64,000 bases of DNA from Mesorhizobium sp. (GCA_027492275.1 JAPUFC010000091.1:1-64000); one strand, 5' to 3'; positions 1 to 7,830 are shown, counted from the first letter of the stretch. Program-made: numbers and translations. Notes: generated from the sequence alone by a model not told the origin.

Positions 1-210
1 GATTTCGCGGGCGTCGTGCCGCGAAACGAAGCGGCCGGCGCTGGTAAGAAAGCCCTGCTGGTCGGATGTGACCAACTGGCCCGTGACGCGATGGATGACT
101 GTCAGAAGAGAATTGTGCCGCGCGGGCGGAGGTTGGCTAACGACCAAACCATCAAGCTGAACCGCCGCAGCGACGATCCGTTCGTGGGACTGTCGGCGTC
201 TAAAAAACAT
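1..210 (-). CDS. Prophage hypothetical protein, 3' end outside window
   Basis: Only the first 70 residues are visible: the ATG is at 210 on the reverse strand and the gene runs off the left edge. The visible part ends in Q-G-F-L-T-S-A-G-R-F-V, a pattern I associate with small hypothetical proteins of rhizobial prophages, but I know no function for it. It is the distal member of a run of short reverse-strand genes and begins 9 nt after the stop of its upstream neighbour, so the group is probably one transcript. The ribosome binding site is weak (GAG about 9 nt upstream). Confidence 0.55.
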   Translation of the reverse strand, partial: MFFRRRQSHERIVAAAVQLDGLVVSQPPPARHNSLLTVIHRVTGQLVTSDQQGFLTSAGRFVSRHDAREI

Positions 211-219
211 CGAGAAGTC

Positions 220-471
220 TCAAGTACGGCCGCCAAATGCCGCTTGAAGGCCGATCACAAGGTAGGTGAAGAACGGAGCAAGTATCGCAACGGCGATCAG
301 TTTGAACAGGACAAACGGAACCAAAAAATAGAGAGCAACGGGCAGCGAACAGGTGATAGCCACTGCCATTGGCAAAGGAAAATGATCGCATAAGAAGCGC
401 GCCAGCGCGAGCGTGCCTGACACGACAAGGCCGCTATAGCGGAGCCAATTGTCAAGAGCGGTGTCGATCAT
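220..471 (-). CDS. Small prophage membrane protein
   Basis: An 83-residue protein with two or three hydrophobic stretches (about residues 12-28, 34-52 and 54-75), so probably an integral inner-membrane protein. The ATG at 471 is chosen over a longer 121-codon reading because AGGGAG lies 8 nt upstream and the extra N-terminus is arginine-rich and featureless. Size and topology would fit a holin or superinfection-exclusion protein, but no family motif was recognised and the lysis genes lie elsewhere (5092-6953), so this is only a possibility. Confidence 0.6.
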   Translation of the reverse strand: MIDTALDNWLRYSGLVVSGTLALARFLCDHFPLPMAVAITCSLPVALYFLVPFVLFKLIAVAILAPFFTYLVIGLQAAFGGRT

Positions 472-482
472 CGTATTTCTCC

Positions 483-689
483 CTAGTTGCTCTCGACGCG
501 GATATGGTTCCGCTCGAAGGTTGTTACGGAGCAGGTGCCAGCAGCGTAGCCGTGCCAGACGATTGCGAGCGGATCGAGTATCCATGACACTGTTCCATCG
601 GACCAGTCGCCAGCCTTGACGCGGCGACCATCTCGCTTGCGGACATAATAGTCTGGCCGATAGGTCAGAGTTGGTTCAAGGTCGGGCAT
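483..689 (-). CDS. Small prophage hypothetical protein
   Basis: A 68-residue soluble protein beginning M-P-D-L-E-P-T-L, with no recognised domain. The ATG at 689 is chosen because CGGAGG sits 5 nt upstream. An alternative ATG at 713-711 overlaps the stop of the upstream gene (TAATG) and would add eight residues through translational coupling. The reading frame looks coding (Y-R-P-D-Y-Y-V-R-K-R-D-G near the start), while nothing plausible lies on the other strand. Confidence 0.55.
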   Translation of the reverse strand: MPDLEPTLTYRPDYYVRKRDGRRVKAGDWSDGTVSWILDPLAIVWHGYAAGTCSVTTFERNHIRVESN

Positions 690-712
690 CGTCGCCTCCG
701 GGGTAGATGGCA

Positions 713-1021
713 TTACCAGCGACCGCCAGAAAGCCAGAAATTGAAGTTGTCAGGGAAAACTCCTGCCGGGCAGGTGCGGCCCCCACCCTTCGTTTCGCGC
801 ATCCATGCCACGAAATCAGGGTAGAGCGGGTGCTGAGCGCTGGTGTCGCGGATAGCGTTCTGTTCCCTCTGGAACTTCCAGTCGGAGAAGGCTGACGCCT
901 CGACCAGTAGGCTGTTCATGGCCGCGCAGTATCGCGCATATTCGGGGAAAAGCGGGTCCGCCCGATCCCTTTCGGTTACGAGCGGTTGGCGAGGCGGAAG
1001 AGCAGCAGCGGACATTTCCAT
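713..1021 (-). CDS. Prophage hypothetical protein
   Basis: A 102-residue protein rich in aromatic residues, with a conserved-looking core containing H-P-L-Y-P-D-F-V-A-W-M-R. No domain was recognised. GGAG lies 8 nt before the ATG at 1021; an internal ATG at 1015 is also possible. Its TAA overlaps a potential start of the next gene at 713, which supports co-translation within this short reverse-strand prophage operon. Confidence 0.55.
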   Translation of the reverse strand: MEMSAAALPPRQPLVTERDRADPLFPEYARYCAAMNSLLVEASAFSDWKFQREQNAIRDTSAQHPLYPDFVAWMRETKGGGRTCPAGVFPDNFNFWLSGGRW

Positions 1022-1049
1022 TGTGGGTCTCCAAGCTGGTTTTCAGGGA

Positions 1050-1346
1050 CTAATCGGTAGTCCCCAACTGCCGGCGCTCGGCGCGAGCTTCGGCGCTGTC
1101 GTACCAGTTTCCAACTTTCGCCATTTCGCGGGCAAATGCGCGTTCTTCCTTCGTCGGATGGCGATTCTCGAAGAGGCGGTGTGCGTAGTAGACGCGATCC
1201 ATATTGCGCTGACGGGCATGCCAGTAGGCCAAGGAAGCATCGCGATCTGGACCGGCCGGGGCAATCGCGGCGGCAAAAACTTCACGTTTTACACGCGCCC
1301 GCAGGCCGTCACATTTCACCGTGCTGCGGATGTCGATCCTGTTCAT
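1050..1346 (-). CDS. Prophage hypothetical protein
   Basis: A 98-residue, strongly basic and helix-forming protein (M-N-R-I-D-I-R-S start; several Arg and Lys per ten residues), possibly nucleic-acid binding, with no recognised domain. The ATG at 1346 follows a purine-rich GGGGG about 6 nt upstream. It begins 13 nt after the stop of the coding fragment at 1360-1536 and is most likely co-transcribed with the other small reverse-strand genes. Confidence 0.5.
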   Translation of the reverse strand: MNRIDIRSTVKCDGLRARVKREVFAAAIAPAGPDRDASLAYWHARQRNMDRVYYAHRLFENRHPTKEERAFAREMAKVGNWYDSAEARAERRQLGTTD

Positions 1347-1359
1347 GGTAGCCCCCATT

Positions 1360-1536
1360 CTAATTGACCGCAGCCGGCCGCACATCGTCGGCCCACATGC
1401 GGTACTTGAAGCCGAGATAGCCCGGCACGTCCTCGCCATCACTGCTCACGTAGAAGAGGGCGGTCACGGTCACACTGTGGTCGCGGTGCATGCGCTCGAC
1501 ACGAGCACGAACATCAGTGCTGCCAGTGCTGTAGAA
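1360..1536 (-). pseudogene. 5'-truncated coding fragment reading away from a junction
   Basis: Read on the reverse strand, this frame gives F-Y-S-T-G-S-T-D-V-R-A and runs 58 codons to a TAG at 1362-1360. The composition looks like real protein (internal Y-L-G-F-K-Y-R-M-W), but upstream of the TTC-TAC codons the frame becomes antisense of the tail-fibre gene. The first ATG, at 1491, would give a 43-residue product with a poor ribosome binding site. It is therefore described as a gene that has lost its 5' end at the junction near 1537-1541. No family was recognised. Confidence 0.4.
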
Positions 1537-1541
1537 TACGG

Positions 1542-2114
1542 TTCTATATCCTGCGCTTCGCCGGGGCGCTGACGCTGACGCACAACGGCGTGAGTCTGAT
1601 CGTGCCGGGAGCGGCGAACATTGTCACGGCGGCCGGCGACGTCGCGATCATCGTGACGGATGCTTCGGGCAATTCGCGGTGCATCCACTATCAGCGCGCG
1701 ACCGGTATGCCGCTGCAATATGCGGAAGGCACGTGGACGCCGGCCGTGTCGTTCGCCGGGGGCGCGTCCGGCCTCACCTACACGTCGCGCGATGGCGGAT
1801 ACATCATGGTCGGCAATCTCCTGCATGTCTGGGGCACCGTCGTCATCAACGCCAAGGGGTCGTCGTCCGGCCAACTGCGCATCGGCGGCCTGCCGTTCAG
1901 CATGGGCGGCTCGCTCGGCACGCGCGGCGCAGGAGCGGTCAGCAAGCTGACCAACGGCGTCTCCCTGCCGACCGGTCTCGCGATCGCCCTGTCTTCTGGC
2001 AGCAATTACGGTGTGGTCACCGGCGTCACCGCGACCGGCACGACCGACGTCACCAACGCCAACGTCTCCAACGGCACCGAGATCAATTTCTCCGCGACCT
2101 ATTCGAGGGTGTGA
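1542..2114 (+). pseudogene. Phage tail-fibre C-terminal fragment
   Basis: The frame carries the knob-type tail-fibre ending common in phages of Gram-negative bacteria: a G-A-A-N-I-V-T-A-A-G-D segment, then E-G-T-W-T-P and a G-G-Y-I-M-V-G-N core followed by L-R-I-G-G-L-P-F. The first possible start codon is a GTG at 1590, in the middle of the repeat domain, and the usual several-hundred-residue N-terminal shaft is missing. Upstream of 1542 lies an oppositely oriented truncated frame. The gene is therefore a 5'-truncated fibre, or an alternative fibre tip that would be joined to a constant region by inversion. Confidence 0.7.
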
Positions 2115-2116
2115 CC

Positions 2117-2173
2117 ATGACCATTTGCGGAACGCTGCCGCTGATCTCGCTCGTGCCGGGGGGAGGCTCATGA
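2117..2173 (+). CDS. Possible 18-residue linker peptide
   Basis: A short open frame (M-T-I-C-G-T-L-P-L-I-S-L-V-P-G-G-G-S) starts 2 nt after the tail-fibre stop and ends in a TGA overlapping the ATG of the next gene (ATGA). GAGGGTG precedes the start. It could be a real small peptide or simply a stretch that keeps ribosomes engaged between the two genes; the sequence alone cannot decide. Confidence 0.25.
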   Translation: MTICGTLPLISLVPGGGS

Positions 2174-2508
2174 CCTGTTCCGACCACGTGCTCGGCCTCG
2201 CGCCCGATGAGCCCATCAACTACGGCGAAACGATCGTCAGGATGCTGCGGTACAGAAACCCGGACGGCACCGTGATGGACCTGTCCTCGGCGACATTCGC
2301 CGTCATGGAATCGGTGCCGTCCATCATCGGGACGGCCGCCATCCTCTCCAGGAAGACCGACGCCGATGGCGACTATGTCGAATTCCGCATGGAGCGCGAT
2401 GACGCGCTGCTGCTGAAAAAGGGCAGGCTGAACAAATTCCGGCTCTATGCCTCCTTCGGCCCCCTCACCGACGATGCAACCCCTTTGATCGAGATTCTTG
2501 TGACATGA
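2170..2508 (+). CDS. Prophage tail-region protein of unknown function
   Basis: A 112-residue, mostly beta-strand-like protein (M-T-C-S-D-H-V start). The ATG at 2170 has a good GGGAGG 3-4 nt upstream. It sits between the tail-fibre tip and the tail-spike gene and overlaps the latter by 4 nt (ATGA at 2505-2508). Small beta proteins in this position often connect fibre or spike to the tail, but that role is inferred from position only. Confidence 0.6.
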   Translation: MTCSDHVLGLAPDEPINYGETIVRMLRYRNPDGTVMDLSSATFAVMESVPSIIGTAAILSRKTDADGDYVEFRMERDDALLLKKGRLNKFRLYASFGPLTDDATPLIEILVT

Positions 2509-4943
2509 CCCAACTCGTCATTTCCGCCGCCGCTGGTCAGGGACCAGCCGGCATTGACTGGCCTGAGCCTCCTGTCGCTTGGCAGATGGGGAATGAGATT
2601 TTCCGAAACCAGGGGCAAGTTCACAGAGGATCAAGTTATCGTGCGCGCTCGACGCATGCCGCGACAGCGGACAACGAGCCGGGCGTGGGGCCGGGTTGGG
2701 CCGATTTCTGGGAAGAGATAGCGGTAGGGCTTTCGGACGATCTGGTCGCTGCGATCGTTGGCGTTGAAGGCATAGCCGACGAGATCACTACGGTTGCAGA
2801 ACATGTCGGCGACGTTGAAGTTGCGGCGCAGAACATTGCGGCGATTGTCGCGGCGCCGGGCCATGCGGCAAGCGCGGAAGAAGACGCTGAGCGATCTCAG
2901 GCTTATGCTGCGTTGGCCGGCGCAAAAGCTGCGCCTCTGAGTTTTTCGACGGTCGCGAATCTGCTCGCCGACGCCGTGCTCGTCTATTCCGCGATGCCGG
3001 ACAAGGTCGTGGTCGGGTCCGGCGATATCCTTGGTGCGGGGGTCTTCCGCTACCGTGCCGCCGCTTCGAACGCGGTCGATCACCATTTGATGACGGCGGG
3101 CGGCGTCAAGCTCTATGTGCTGCCGACAGAATACGGATGGGCGACGGCTGCTTTCGGCATCGACAGCACGGGTGGGACTGACGTAACCGCCGCTCTCCAG
3201 AAGGTGCATGCCGTTGCAGGAGAGGGCGCGACGATCCTGTACGGTTTCGGAGCGGTGTATCTGATCTCCGCCGGCATTTCCACTTCCGCCCGGCAGCGCG
3301 TCGTCGCCAACGGCGCGACGCTGAAGCGGCGCAACCAGATCGTCACCGCCACGACCACGGCGATAACAGCAAACGTCACGAATCAGGTGACGGTCGCCGA
3401 TGCCTCCGCCCTTACGGTCGGTATGGAGGTCGCCTTTGCTCAGCAGGGAGTCGCGCGTGCCTCTCTCGTGTATGGCTCGACCCTGTCGGCCGTGCGCAGG
3501 GTCACGGCCAAGGTCGGTAACGAGATCACGCTCAATGCGGCAGTAAACATCAACGTCGGTGTGGGCGGCACCTGCGCGCTGACCTTCACGAGCCTGAAGC
3601 TCGCCCATGCGGCCGAGGTCGATGGGCTTGTGCTCGACGGCAACCGCGGCAACTGGACTTGGGCTCGGTGGGAAGTCACGGCAGAGATTGTCACCGATGC
3701 CGCCGGCAACGACCAGACAATCCGCAATTGCTTCGTCAATGCATCTCCCGGAGAAGGCTTTACCGTCTACTCGGATAACGTCTGTATCGACAGAAGCCGC
3801 TTCTCCGCTGTTGGTGGCAATCCGATCCATCTCTCTGGCTCAGATGGAGCCCGCATCGTCTTCAACTTCGCGGACGATGCCAATATTGATACGGCGGTGG
3901 GCCACGCTGATGGATTTGTCTGCATCTCGGATGCAGTCACCGACACGCTCGTCCACGGGAATCGCGCAAAGCGCTGTATCAGCGGCATCGGGTCATTCGA
4001 CAATTCGAACTCGGACCTCACCGTTACCGACAATGATTTCCGTGACATGTACGGATCGGGCTTCGATCTGGGTGCGGGTGCCGCGCGCCTCGTGTTCCGA
4101 GGAAACCGCATCTACAACTGTGCGACCGACACATCGAAGAAGCCTGGCAAGCCCTACTACGGCGCGGTCGTCGGCATCAACCTGTCAGGCGGAGATTACC
4201 TGATCGAAGGCAACTACCTCGACGGCGTGGTGGTCCTGACCGCGAGCGGTGGCAAGCGTCTTAATTTGACAGGCAACCAAGTCACGAACGAGGTACTGAT
4301 CGCTGGCTGGTCGCTATTCGGCATCATCGGCAATGATGTGACCGGCAAACCCCTCCGCATCGGCCAAGGGGCGAACGGTCGCGTCGCGCGCAATCTCATC
4401 AACCTGTCAGGAGATACCTCGACGCTTGCCATCTCTTTGTACGCGACAGGCGCATATGAAAACGTCGATGTGGAGGAAAACACGGTTATTGGCGGCGCGT
4501 ATGGGGTCAGTATAGGGGCCACGGCCACGGCCTTGAACGGAGTTTGCGTAGCCCGCAACCGTCTGTCAGGGCAATCGTCGCGCGGAATATCCGTGGACAA
4601 TACGGCCGCGGCCGTGGAAAGTCTCGTCATCGAGGACAACAAGATTGGCACCGGCGTCAACAGTGGCGCGTCTGTGAACGGCATCCTCATCAAAACGCCA
4701 AACACGACTGTCCAGCGGAACGAGGTTGTCAATTCGACCGGTGCGACGGCCAGCCGCGTCGGCATCAACGTCATCATGGCTGCGGCAAACAAGGTCGTCG
4801 TGAAGGACAACGTCACGCGCGGGCCGTGGGCGAACGATATCGCTCTGACAGCCAATGCCGGCATTTTCGCAATCAATAATGTGATCGACGGCGCGATTTC
4901 CAATCAAACCGGCAACACCGTGTCGGGAACAGTGACGATCTAG
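2505..4943 (+). CDS. Tail spike with right-handed beta-helix
   Basis: An 812-residue phage tail-spike-type protein. Residues about 1-60 look like a head-binding module, 75-150 are Ala/Glu-rich and helical (probable trimerising stalk), and from about 190 to the end there are short repeated strands with many Asn, Gly, Val and Ile (N-x-I-x-x-N, G-N-x-V), typical of NosD/pectate-lyase-like beta-helices. Such spikes bind or cleave surface polysaccharide of the host. No catalytic residue can be assigned by eye. It overlaps its upstream neighbour by 4 nt, and its TAG shares the CTAG tetramer at 4940-4943 with a convergent small gene. Confidence 0.8.
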   Translation: MTQLVISAAAGQGPAGIDWPEPPVAWQMGNEIFRNQGQVHRGSSYRARSTHAATADNEPGVGPGWADFWEEIAVGLSDDLVAAIVGVEGIADEITTVAEHVGDVEVAAQNIAAIVAAPGHAASAEEDAERSQAYAALAGAKAAPLSFSTVANLLADAVLVYSAMPDKVVVGSGDILGAGVFRYRAAASNAVDHHLMTAGGVKLYVLPTEYGWATAAFGIDSTGGTDVTAALQKVHAVAGEGATILYGFGAVYLISAGISTSARQRVVANGATLKRRNQIVTATTTAITANVTNQVTVADASALTVGMEVAFAQQGVARASLVYGSTLSAVRRVTAKVGNEITLNAAVNINVGVGGTCALTFTSLKLAHAAEVDGLVLDGNRGNWTWARWEVTAEIVTDAAGNDQTIRNCFVNASPGEGFTVYSDNVCIDRSRFSAVGGNPIHLSGSDGARIVFNFADDANIDTAVGHADGFVCISDAVTDTLVHGNRAKRCISGIGSFDNSNSDLTVTDNDFRDMYGSGFDLGAGAARLVFRGNRIYNCATDTSKKPGKPYYGAVVGINLSGGDYLIEGNYLDGVVVLTASGGKRLNLTGNQVTNEVLIAGWSLFGIIGNDVTGKPLRIGQGANGRVARNLINLSGDTSTLAISLYATGAYENVDVEENTVIGGAYGVSIGATATALNGVCVARNRLSGQSSRGISVDNTAAAVESLVIEDNKIGTGVNSGASVNGILIKTPNTTVQRNEVVNSTGATASRVGINVIMAAANKVVVKDNVTRGPWANDIALTANAGIFAINNVIDGAISNQTGNTVSGTVTI

Positions 4944-5050
4944 TCAAGATGCCAGGTCAGGACGACCGCGCAGACGATCAGCGCCGCAATCGCGCCGGCC
5001 GCGAGCCACGGCTTGGCCCGGCCGTAGGGGTCGAAGTTCGGATCGTCCAT
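4940..5050 (-). CDS. 36-residue single-span membrane protein
   Basis: A reverse-strand frame gives a short soluble start (M-D-D-P-N-F-D-P-Y-G-R-A-K-P) and one clean hydrophobic span (W-L-A-A-G-A-I-A-A-L-I-V-C-A-V-V-L), then ends in TAG. The pattern is what one expects of a small membrane protein, and it sits next to the lysis genes. The ribosome binding site is poor (no purine-rich block before the ATG at 5050), which lowers confidence. It is convergent with the tail-spike gene and overlaps it by 4 nt. Confidence 0.45.
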   Translation of the reverse strand: MDDPNFDPYGRAKPWLAAGAIAALIVCAVVLTWHLD

Positions 5051-5091
5051 GGCGGGCGAGACTAGCAGCTTTTCAACATCGGAGAACCATC

Positions 5092-6225
5092 ATGTTCGAT
5101 CCTGCAACCGCGCGGGCGATCGGCGAACTCGCGCGCGGCCTCAAGGTCGAGCCGGCCGCGCTCTATGCCGTCGCCGAGGTGGAAAGTGAGGGCCACGTGA
5201 CAGCCAGGGTCAACGGCAAGGACATGCCGCTGATCCGCTGGGAGGGGCATTACTTCGACGCCCGGCTGAAAGGCGCGCAGCGCGAGGAGGCACGGCGGCA
5301 GAAGCTGGCCTCACCGATCGTCGGCGGCATCAAGAACCCGTCGAGCCAGCCGGCGCGCTGGGATATCGTCGCGCGCGCCATGAAGATCAACCGGCAAGCG
5401 GCGCTGGAAAGCTTCTCCATCGGCCTCGGCCAGGTGATGACGGCGCATTGGCGGAAGCTTGGCTTCACGTCGGTCGACGCGATGATCGATCGGGCCAAGG
5501 AAGGTGCGGCAGGCCAGATCGACCTGATGGCGCGCTATATCGACAAGTTCGGCTTGGCCGACGAGCTGCAGCGTCTCGACTTTACCGCCTTCGCCCGCGG
5601 CTACAACGGCCCCGGCTATGCCAAGGGCGGCTATCACATCAAGATGGCCGCCGCCTATCGCCGGCTCAGCGGCAAGGTGCCCGTGTCCGACGCCACCGGC
5701 ATGCTGCGCATGGGGGCAAGGGGCGCGAAGGTCCGCGAGCTTCAGGCGCTTCTGGTGCGCGCCGGCTACGCCGTCAACATAGACGGCGACTATGGGCCGG
5801 CGACCAAAACCGCCGTCATGGCCTTCCAGAAGGCGCAGCGCATCGCCGTCGACGGCGTTGCCGGGCCGCAGACGATGAAGCGGCTCGAGTCGTTCAAGCG
5901 CGCGCCGGATGAGCAGCCGGGCAAGCAGGGCGTGACCGAGACGCCGGAGGCGAAGGAAGGGCTCGGCGGCATTGCCGGCGGCGTGAGCGTCGAGGTGGCG
6001 AAACAGGCCGTCGAGCAGGCGGCCGAGAAGACCAGCTTCATCCCCGGCCTGGAATGGGTGTCGGCCGTCCTCTCCGTCATCGCCGTGCTGCTGGTGCTCG
6101 GCGGGCTCGTTTGGATCGGCTGGGGCTGGTGGAAAAGCCGCAAGACCGACGAGGGCGACGTGGTCGAGCCTCCCTATGACGGCGATGTGTTCGCGACGAA
6201 CGACGCCGACCCGGTGCTGCCATGA
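5092..6225 (+). CDS. Endolysin: N-acetylmuramidase with peptidoglycan-binding domain and membrane anchor
   Basis: A 377-residue phage lysin. Residues about 10-195 match the N-acetylmuramidase (DUF3380) family, with the catalytic-type acidic segment V-E-S-E-G near residue 27 and the G-Y-N-G-P-G-Y motif late in the domain. Residues 202-266 form a PG_binding_1 domain (D-G-x-Y-G-P-A-T). A hydrophobic span at about 323-348 and a charged tail follow. It should cleave the glycan backbone of peptidoglycan. The C-terminal anchor is unusual for a cytoplasmic endolysin and suggests membrane tethering. GGAG lies 8 nt before the ATG; the TGA overlaps the next gene by 4 nt. Confidence 0.85.
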   Translation: MFDPATARAIGELARGLKVEPAALYAVAEVESEGHVTARVNGKDMPLIRWEGHYFDARLKGAQREEARRQKLASPIVGGIKNPSSQPARWDIVARAMKINRQAALESFSIGLGQVMTAHWRKLGFTSVDAMIDRAKEGAAGQIDLMARYIDKFGLADELQRLDFTAFARGYNGPGYAKGGYHIKMAAAYRRLSGKVPVSDATGMLRMGARGAKVRELQALLVRAGYAVNIDGDYGPATKTAVMAFQKAQRIAVDGVAGPQTMKRLESFKRAPDEQPGKQGVTETPEAKEGLGGIAGGVSVEVAKQAVEQAAEKTSFIPGLEWVSAVLSVIAVLLVLGGLVWIGWGWWKSRKTDEGDVVEPPYDGDVFATNDADPVLP

Positions 6226-6479
6226 GCCTCAACACCATCCTAGGCACCATCGCCGGCGCGGCCATCGTGCTCCTGCTTGGCGGGATCTACGACGTCGTGA
6301 TCGACGACCCGGCCGTGCGCCGGACCGAGCGCGCCCTCGTCCAGGCAGAGGCTCGGGAACGGGCTCTGGACCTCATCGAACAGCGGAGCAAGGACAATGC
6401 GGAAATCAGTACTTTCGATCTTCAGCGCTTTTGCCGCGAGCTTGGTGGCCGCTGGGTGCAGTCAGACTGCGTCGACTGA
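6222..6479 (+). CDS. Inner-membrane spanin-like protein
   Basis: An 85-residue protein with an N-terminal membrane span (about residues 5-26) followed by a charged, helical periplasmic part (A-V-R-R-T-E-R-A-L-V-Q-A-E-A-R). Its position just after the endolysin, and a lipoprotein gene embedded in its 3' end in another frame, match the i-spanin/o-spanin (Rz/Rz1) arrangement that fuses inner and outer membranes at the end of lysis. It is shorter than classical Rz, so the assignment rests on topology and context. The start overlaps the endolysin stop (ATGA). Confidence 0.6.
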   Translation: MSLNTILGTIAGAAIVLLLGGIYDVVIDDPAVRRTERALVQAEARERALDLIEQRSKDNAEISTFDLQRFCRELGGRWVQSDCVD

Positions 6480-6612
6480 GGGCGCGGGCTTCGTGAAGAC
6501 CCGGCCCAAGGCGGCGACGATCAAGTTCATGGTCGAGAACGATCGCCAGTTCGCCACCGACACGGCGACGAACAATCGCGCCTGCGACCGCGCGGCGGCG
6601 TGCCTGAAATGA
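6397..6612 (+). CDS. Outer-membrane spanin-like lipoprotein, nested gene
   Basis: A 71-residue protein with a lipoprotein signal (M-R-K-S-V-L-S-I-F-S-A-F-A-A-S) and lipobox L-V-A-A-G-C placing the lipidated Cys at residue 21. The mature part is about 51 residues. The gene starts inside the preceding frame and overlaps it by 83 nt, as Rz1 does with Rz. The proline-rich character of many Rz1 proteins is absent, so it may be a divergent o-spanin or an unrelated phage lipoprotein. Its TGA overlaps the next start (ATGA at 6609-6612). Confidence 0.6.
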   Translation: MRKSVLSIFSAFAASLVAAGCSQTASTEGAGFVKTRPKAATIKFMVENDRQFATDTATNNRACDRAAACLK

Positions 6613-6953
6613 TCATCACCTCCGAGATGGTGATCTTCGTCATCGCGATCGTCTCGGCGATCGCCGGGCTGTGGTGGCGTGTGGAGGCAGCGATCGGCGC
6701 GTCGAAAAAGGACGCGATCCTGCAAGCGCAGGCGGCGTCAGCCCTCGCCAGCCTGGCGTCGACGCAGCTCGCGGAACACAAGCTGCACGTCGCCGAGACC
6801 TACATCACAAAGGCGGGGCTTCGGGAAACAACCGAGCAGCTGATGGGCGCCGTGGCGGGGGTGAAGGCCAGCGTCGACCAGATGAACCAGCGCATGGACC
6901 GCGTCATCGAAAGCCAGCACGTCAAGCCTAAACCCGGCGGCGTGCAGCGGTAG
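6609..6953 (+). CDS. Membrane-anchored coiled-coil prophage protein
   Basis: A 114-residue protein with an N-terminal span (residues about 4-20, I-T-S-E-M-V-I-F-V-I-A-I-V-S-A-I-A) and a long amphipathic helix rich in Ala, Gln and Glu that should form a coiled coil, ending in Q-M-N-Q-R-M-D-R-V-I. Proteins of this design are common near holin genes (DUF2730-like). The ATG at 6609 overlaps the preceding stop. A GCCCGG-N5-CCGGGC hairpin lies just after the stop (6960-6976). Confidence 0.6.
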   Translation: MIITSEMVIFVIAIVSAIAGLWWRVEAAIGASKKDAILQAQAASALASLASTQLAEHKLHVAETYITKAGLRETTEQLMGAVAGVKASVDQMNQRMDRVIESQHVKPKPGGVQR

Positions 6954-7001
6954 ATCCGCGCCCGGCGGTTCCGGGCATCCACTCAAAGCAAGGAAAACAC
7001 C

Positions 7002-7247
7002 ATGCCCAAGATGCGTGCCAAGGTGAAAGTTACCGGCATCCAAAAACTGAGCGAGACGCACGAGACGCTGACGTTCAATTTTCCGGCCAAGGATGGACCC
7101 TATCCCGCTGATGGCAGCGACGAAGATCAGCAGTTCGCCAGGTACAGCCCTTCCGGCGCCCTGTCTCTGACGGTCGCCAACCCCGCGCTGCTGGGAAAAT
7201 TCAACATCGGAGACACGTTTTATCTCGATTTCCAGCCGATCGCCTAA
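7002..7247 (+). CDS. Prophage hypothetical protein
   Basis: An 81-residue protein (M-P-K-M-R-A-K-V-K-V-T-G start) with alternating hydrophobic residues that suggest a small beta-barrel or OB-like fold. No family was recognised. AAGGA precedes the ATG by 7 nt. It is the last forward gene before a terminator-like hairpin at 7269-7305. Confidence 0.6.
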   Translation: MPKMRAKVKVTGIQKLSETHETLTFNFPAKDGPYPADGSDEDQQFARYSPSGALSLTVANPALLGKFNIGDTFYLDFQPIA

Positions 7248-7268
7248 AACTTGTCCGGCCTCCAGCCG

Positions 7269-7305
7269 AGCCGCCGCGCGCACGTCGCCTGCGGCTTTCT
7301 TGTTT
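7269..7305 (+). terminator. Rho-independent terminator-like hairpin
   Basis: AGCCGC (7269-7274) can pair with GCGGCT (7291-7296), followed by the T-rich tract TTCTTGTTT. The loop is long (16 nt), so the structure is only moderately convincing, but it falls exactly where the forward lysis block meets the reverse-strand DUF982 gene. Confidence 0.5.
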
Positions 7306-7553
7306 CAGGAGATCAGGATATCTGCCTCGCGCGCCGCATCCTCGAAGGGCTTTCGGGCGTGGCGCGCTTCCTTGATGCCTTCCAGAACCGCCAAGCACGC
7401 CTTGCGCGCGGCGACGTGGCGCCGCGTATCGATCTTCGGCCAACGCTCGTCAAGCAGCAGCTCGGCGGCCTTCTCGGCGCTGGAAACGGCGACGGATTGG
7501 CCCGTGCGGCCGAACTCAACCCGTACCGGCGGGCTGAACCAATGGTCGGGCAT
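7305..7553 (-). CDS. DUF982 domain protein
   Basis: An 82-residue protein covering one DUF982 domain: F-S-P-P-V-R-V near the start, a central W-P and an A-A-R-K-A-C-L-A-V-L-E-G-I helix, then F-E-D-A-A-R-E-A-D-I near the end. These small proteins are abundant in Rhizobiales, often in mobile DNA, and have no established function. The start at 7553 is supported by GAGGGTG about 8 nt upstream; a longer reading has an arginine-rich, non-coding-like N-terminus. Confidence 0.75.
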   Translation of the reverse strand: MPDHWFSPPVRVEFGRTGQSVAVSSAEKAAELLLDERWPKIDTRRHVAARKACLAVLEGIKEARHARKPFEDAAREADILIS

Positions 7554-7582
7554 TACACGCACCCTCACGCTGACTGCGCGAT

Positions 7583-7786
7583 TCAATTGGTTGCGGTCGA
7601 TTCGGTTCCTTCGCCCCGCAAATAGCGCTCGCCGTCGTCGCGGTGCTCGAAACAGTACCAGCGCTGGCCTCCTTTCGGCTTCTCGTAGCCGAAGCCGGCG
7701 GTAGCGATGCAGCCATCGTGGAAGCAGATGCGCGTTTCGATGATGCGCTGTAAGGGCTGCGCTTCGGCGGGCGGATCGTCGCTCAT
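7583..7786 (-). CDS. Small prophage protein with possible metal site
   Basis: A 67-residue protein with Cys and His spaced as C-x4-C, then W-Y-C-F-E-H, which could hold a metal ion. AAGGGAA lies 5 nt before the ATG. It probably forms a pair with the DUF982 gene downstream. Function unknown. Confidence 0.55.
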   Translation of the reverse strand: MSDDPPAEAQPLQRIIETRICFHDGCIATAGFGYEKPKGGQRWYCFEHRDDGERYLRGEGTESTATN

Positions 7787-7830
7787 GTCGTTCCCTTGTC
7801 CATCCTGATTGGGTGCTCCATTTTGGGTGA

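Noticed and set aside
16-393. Forward 125-codon frame at the left edge
   Set aside because: The reverse strand there carries two better-supported phage-like frames with plausible starts; the forward product has no features.
6960-6976. GCCCGG-N5-CCGGGC hairpin taken as a terminator
   Set aside because: No T tract follows and a co-directional gene starts 25 nt later; it may be a processing or stability element at most.
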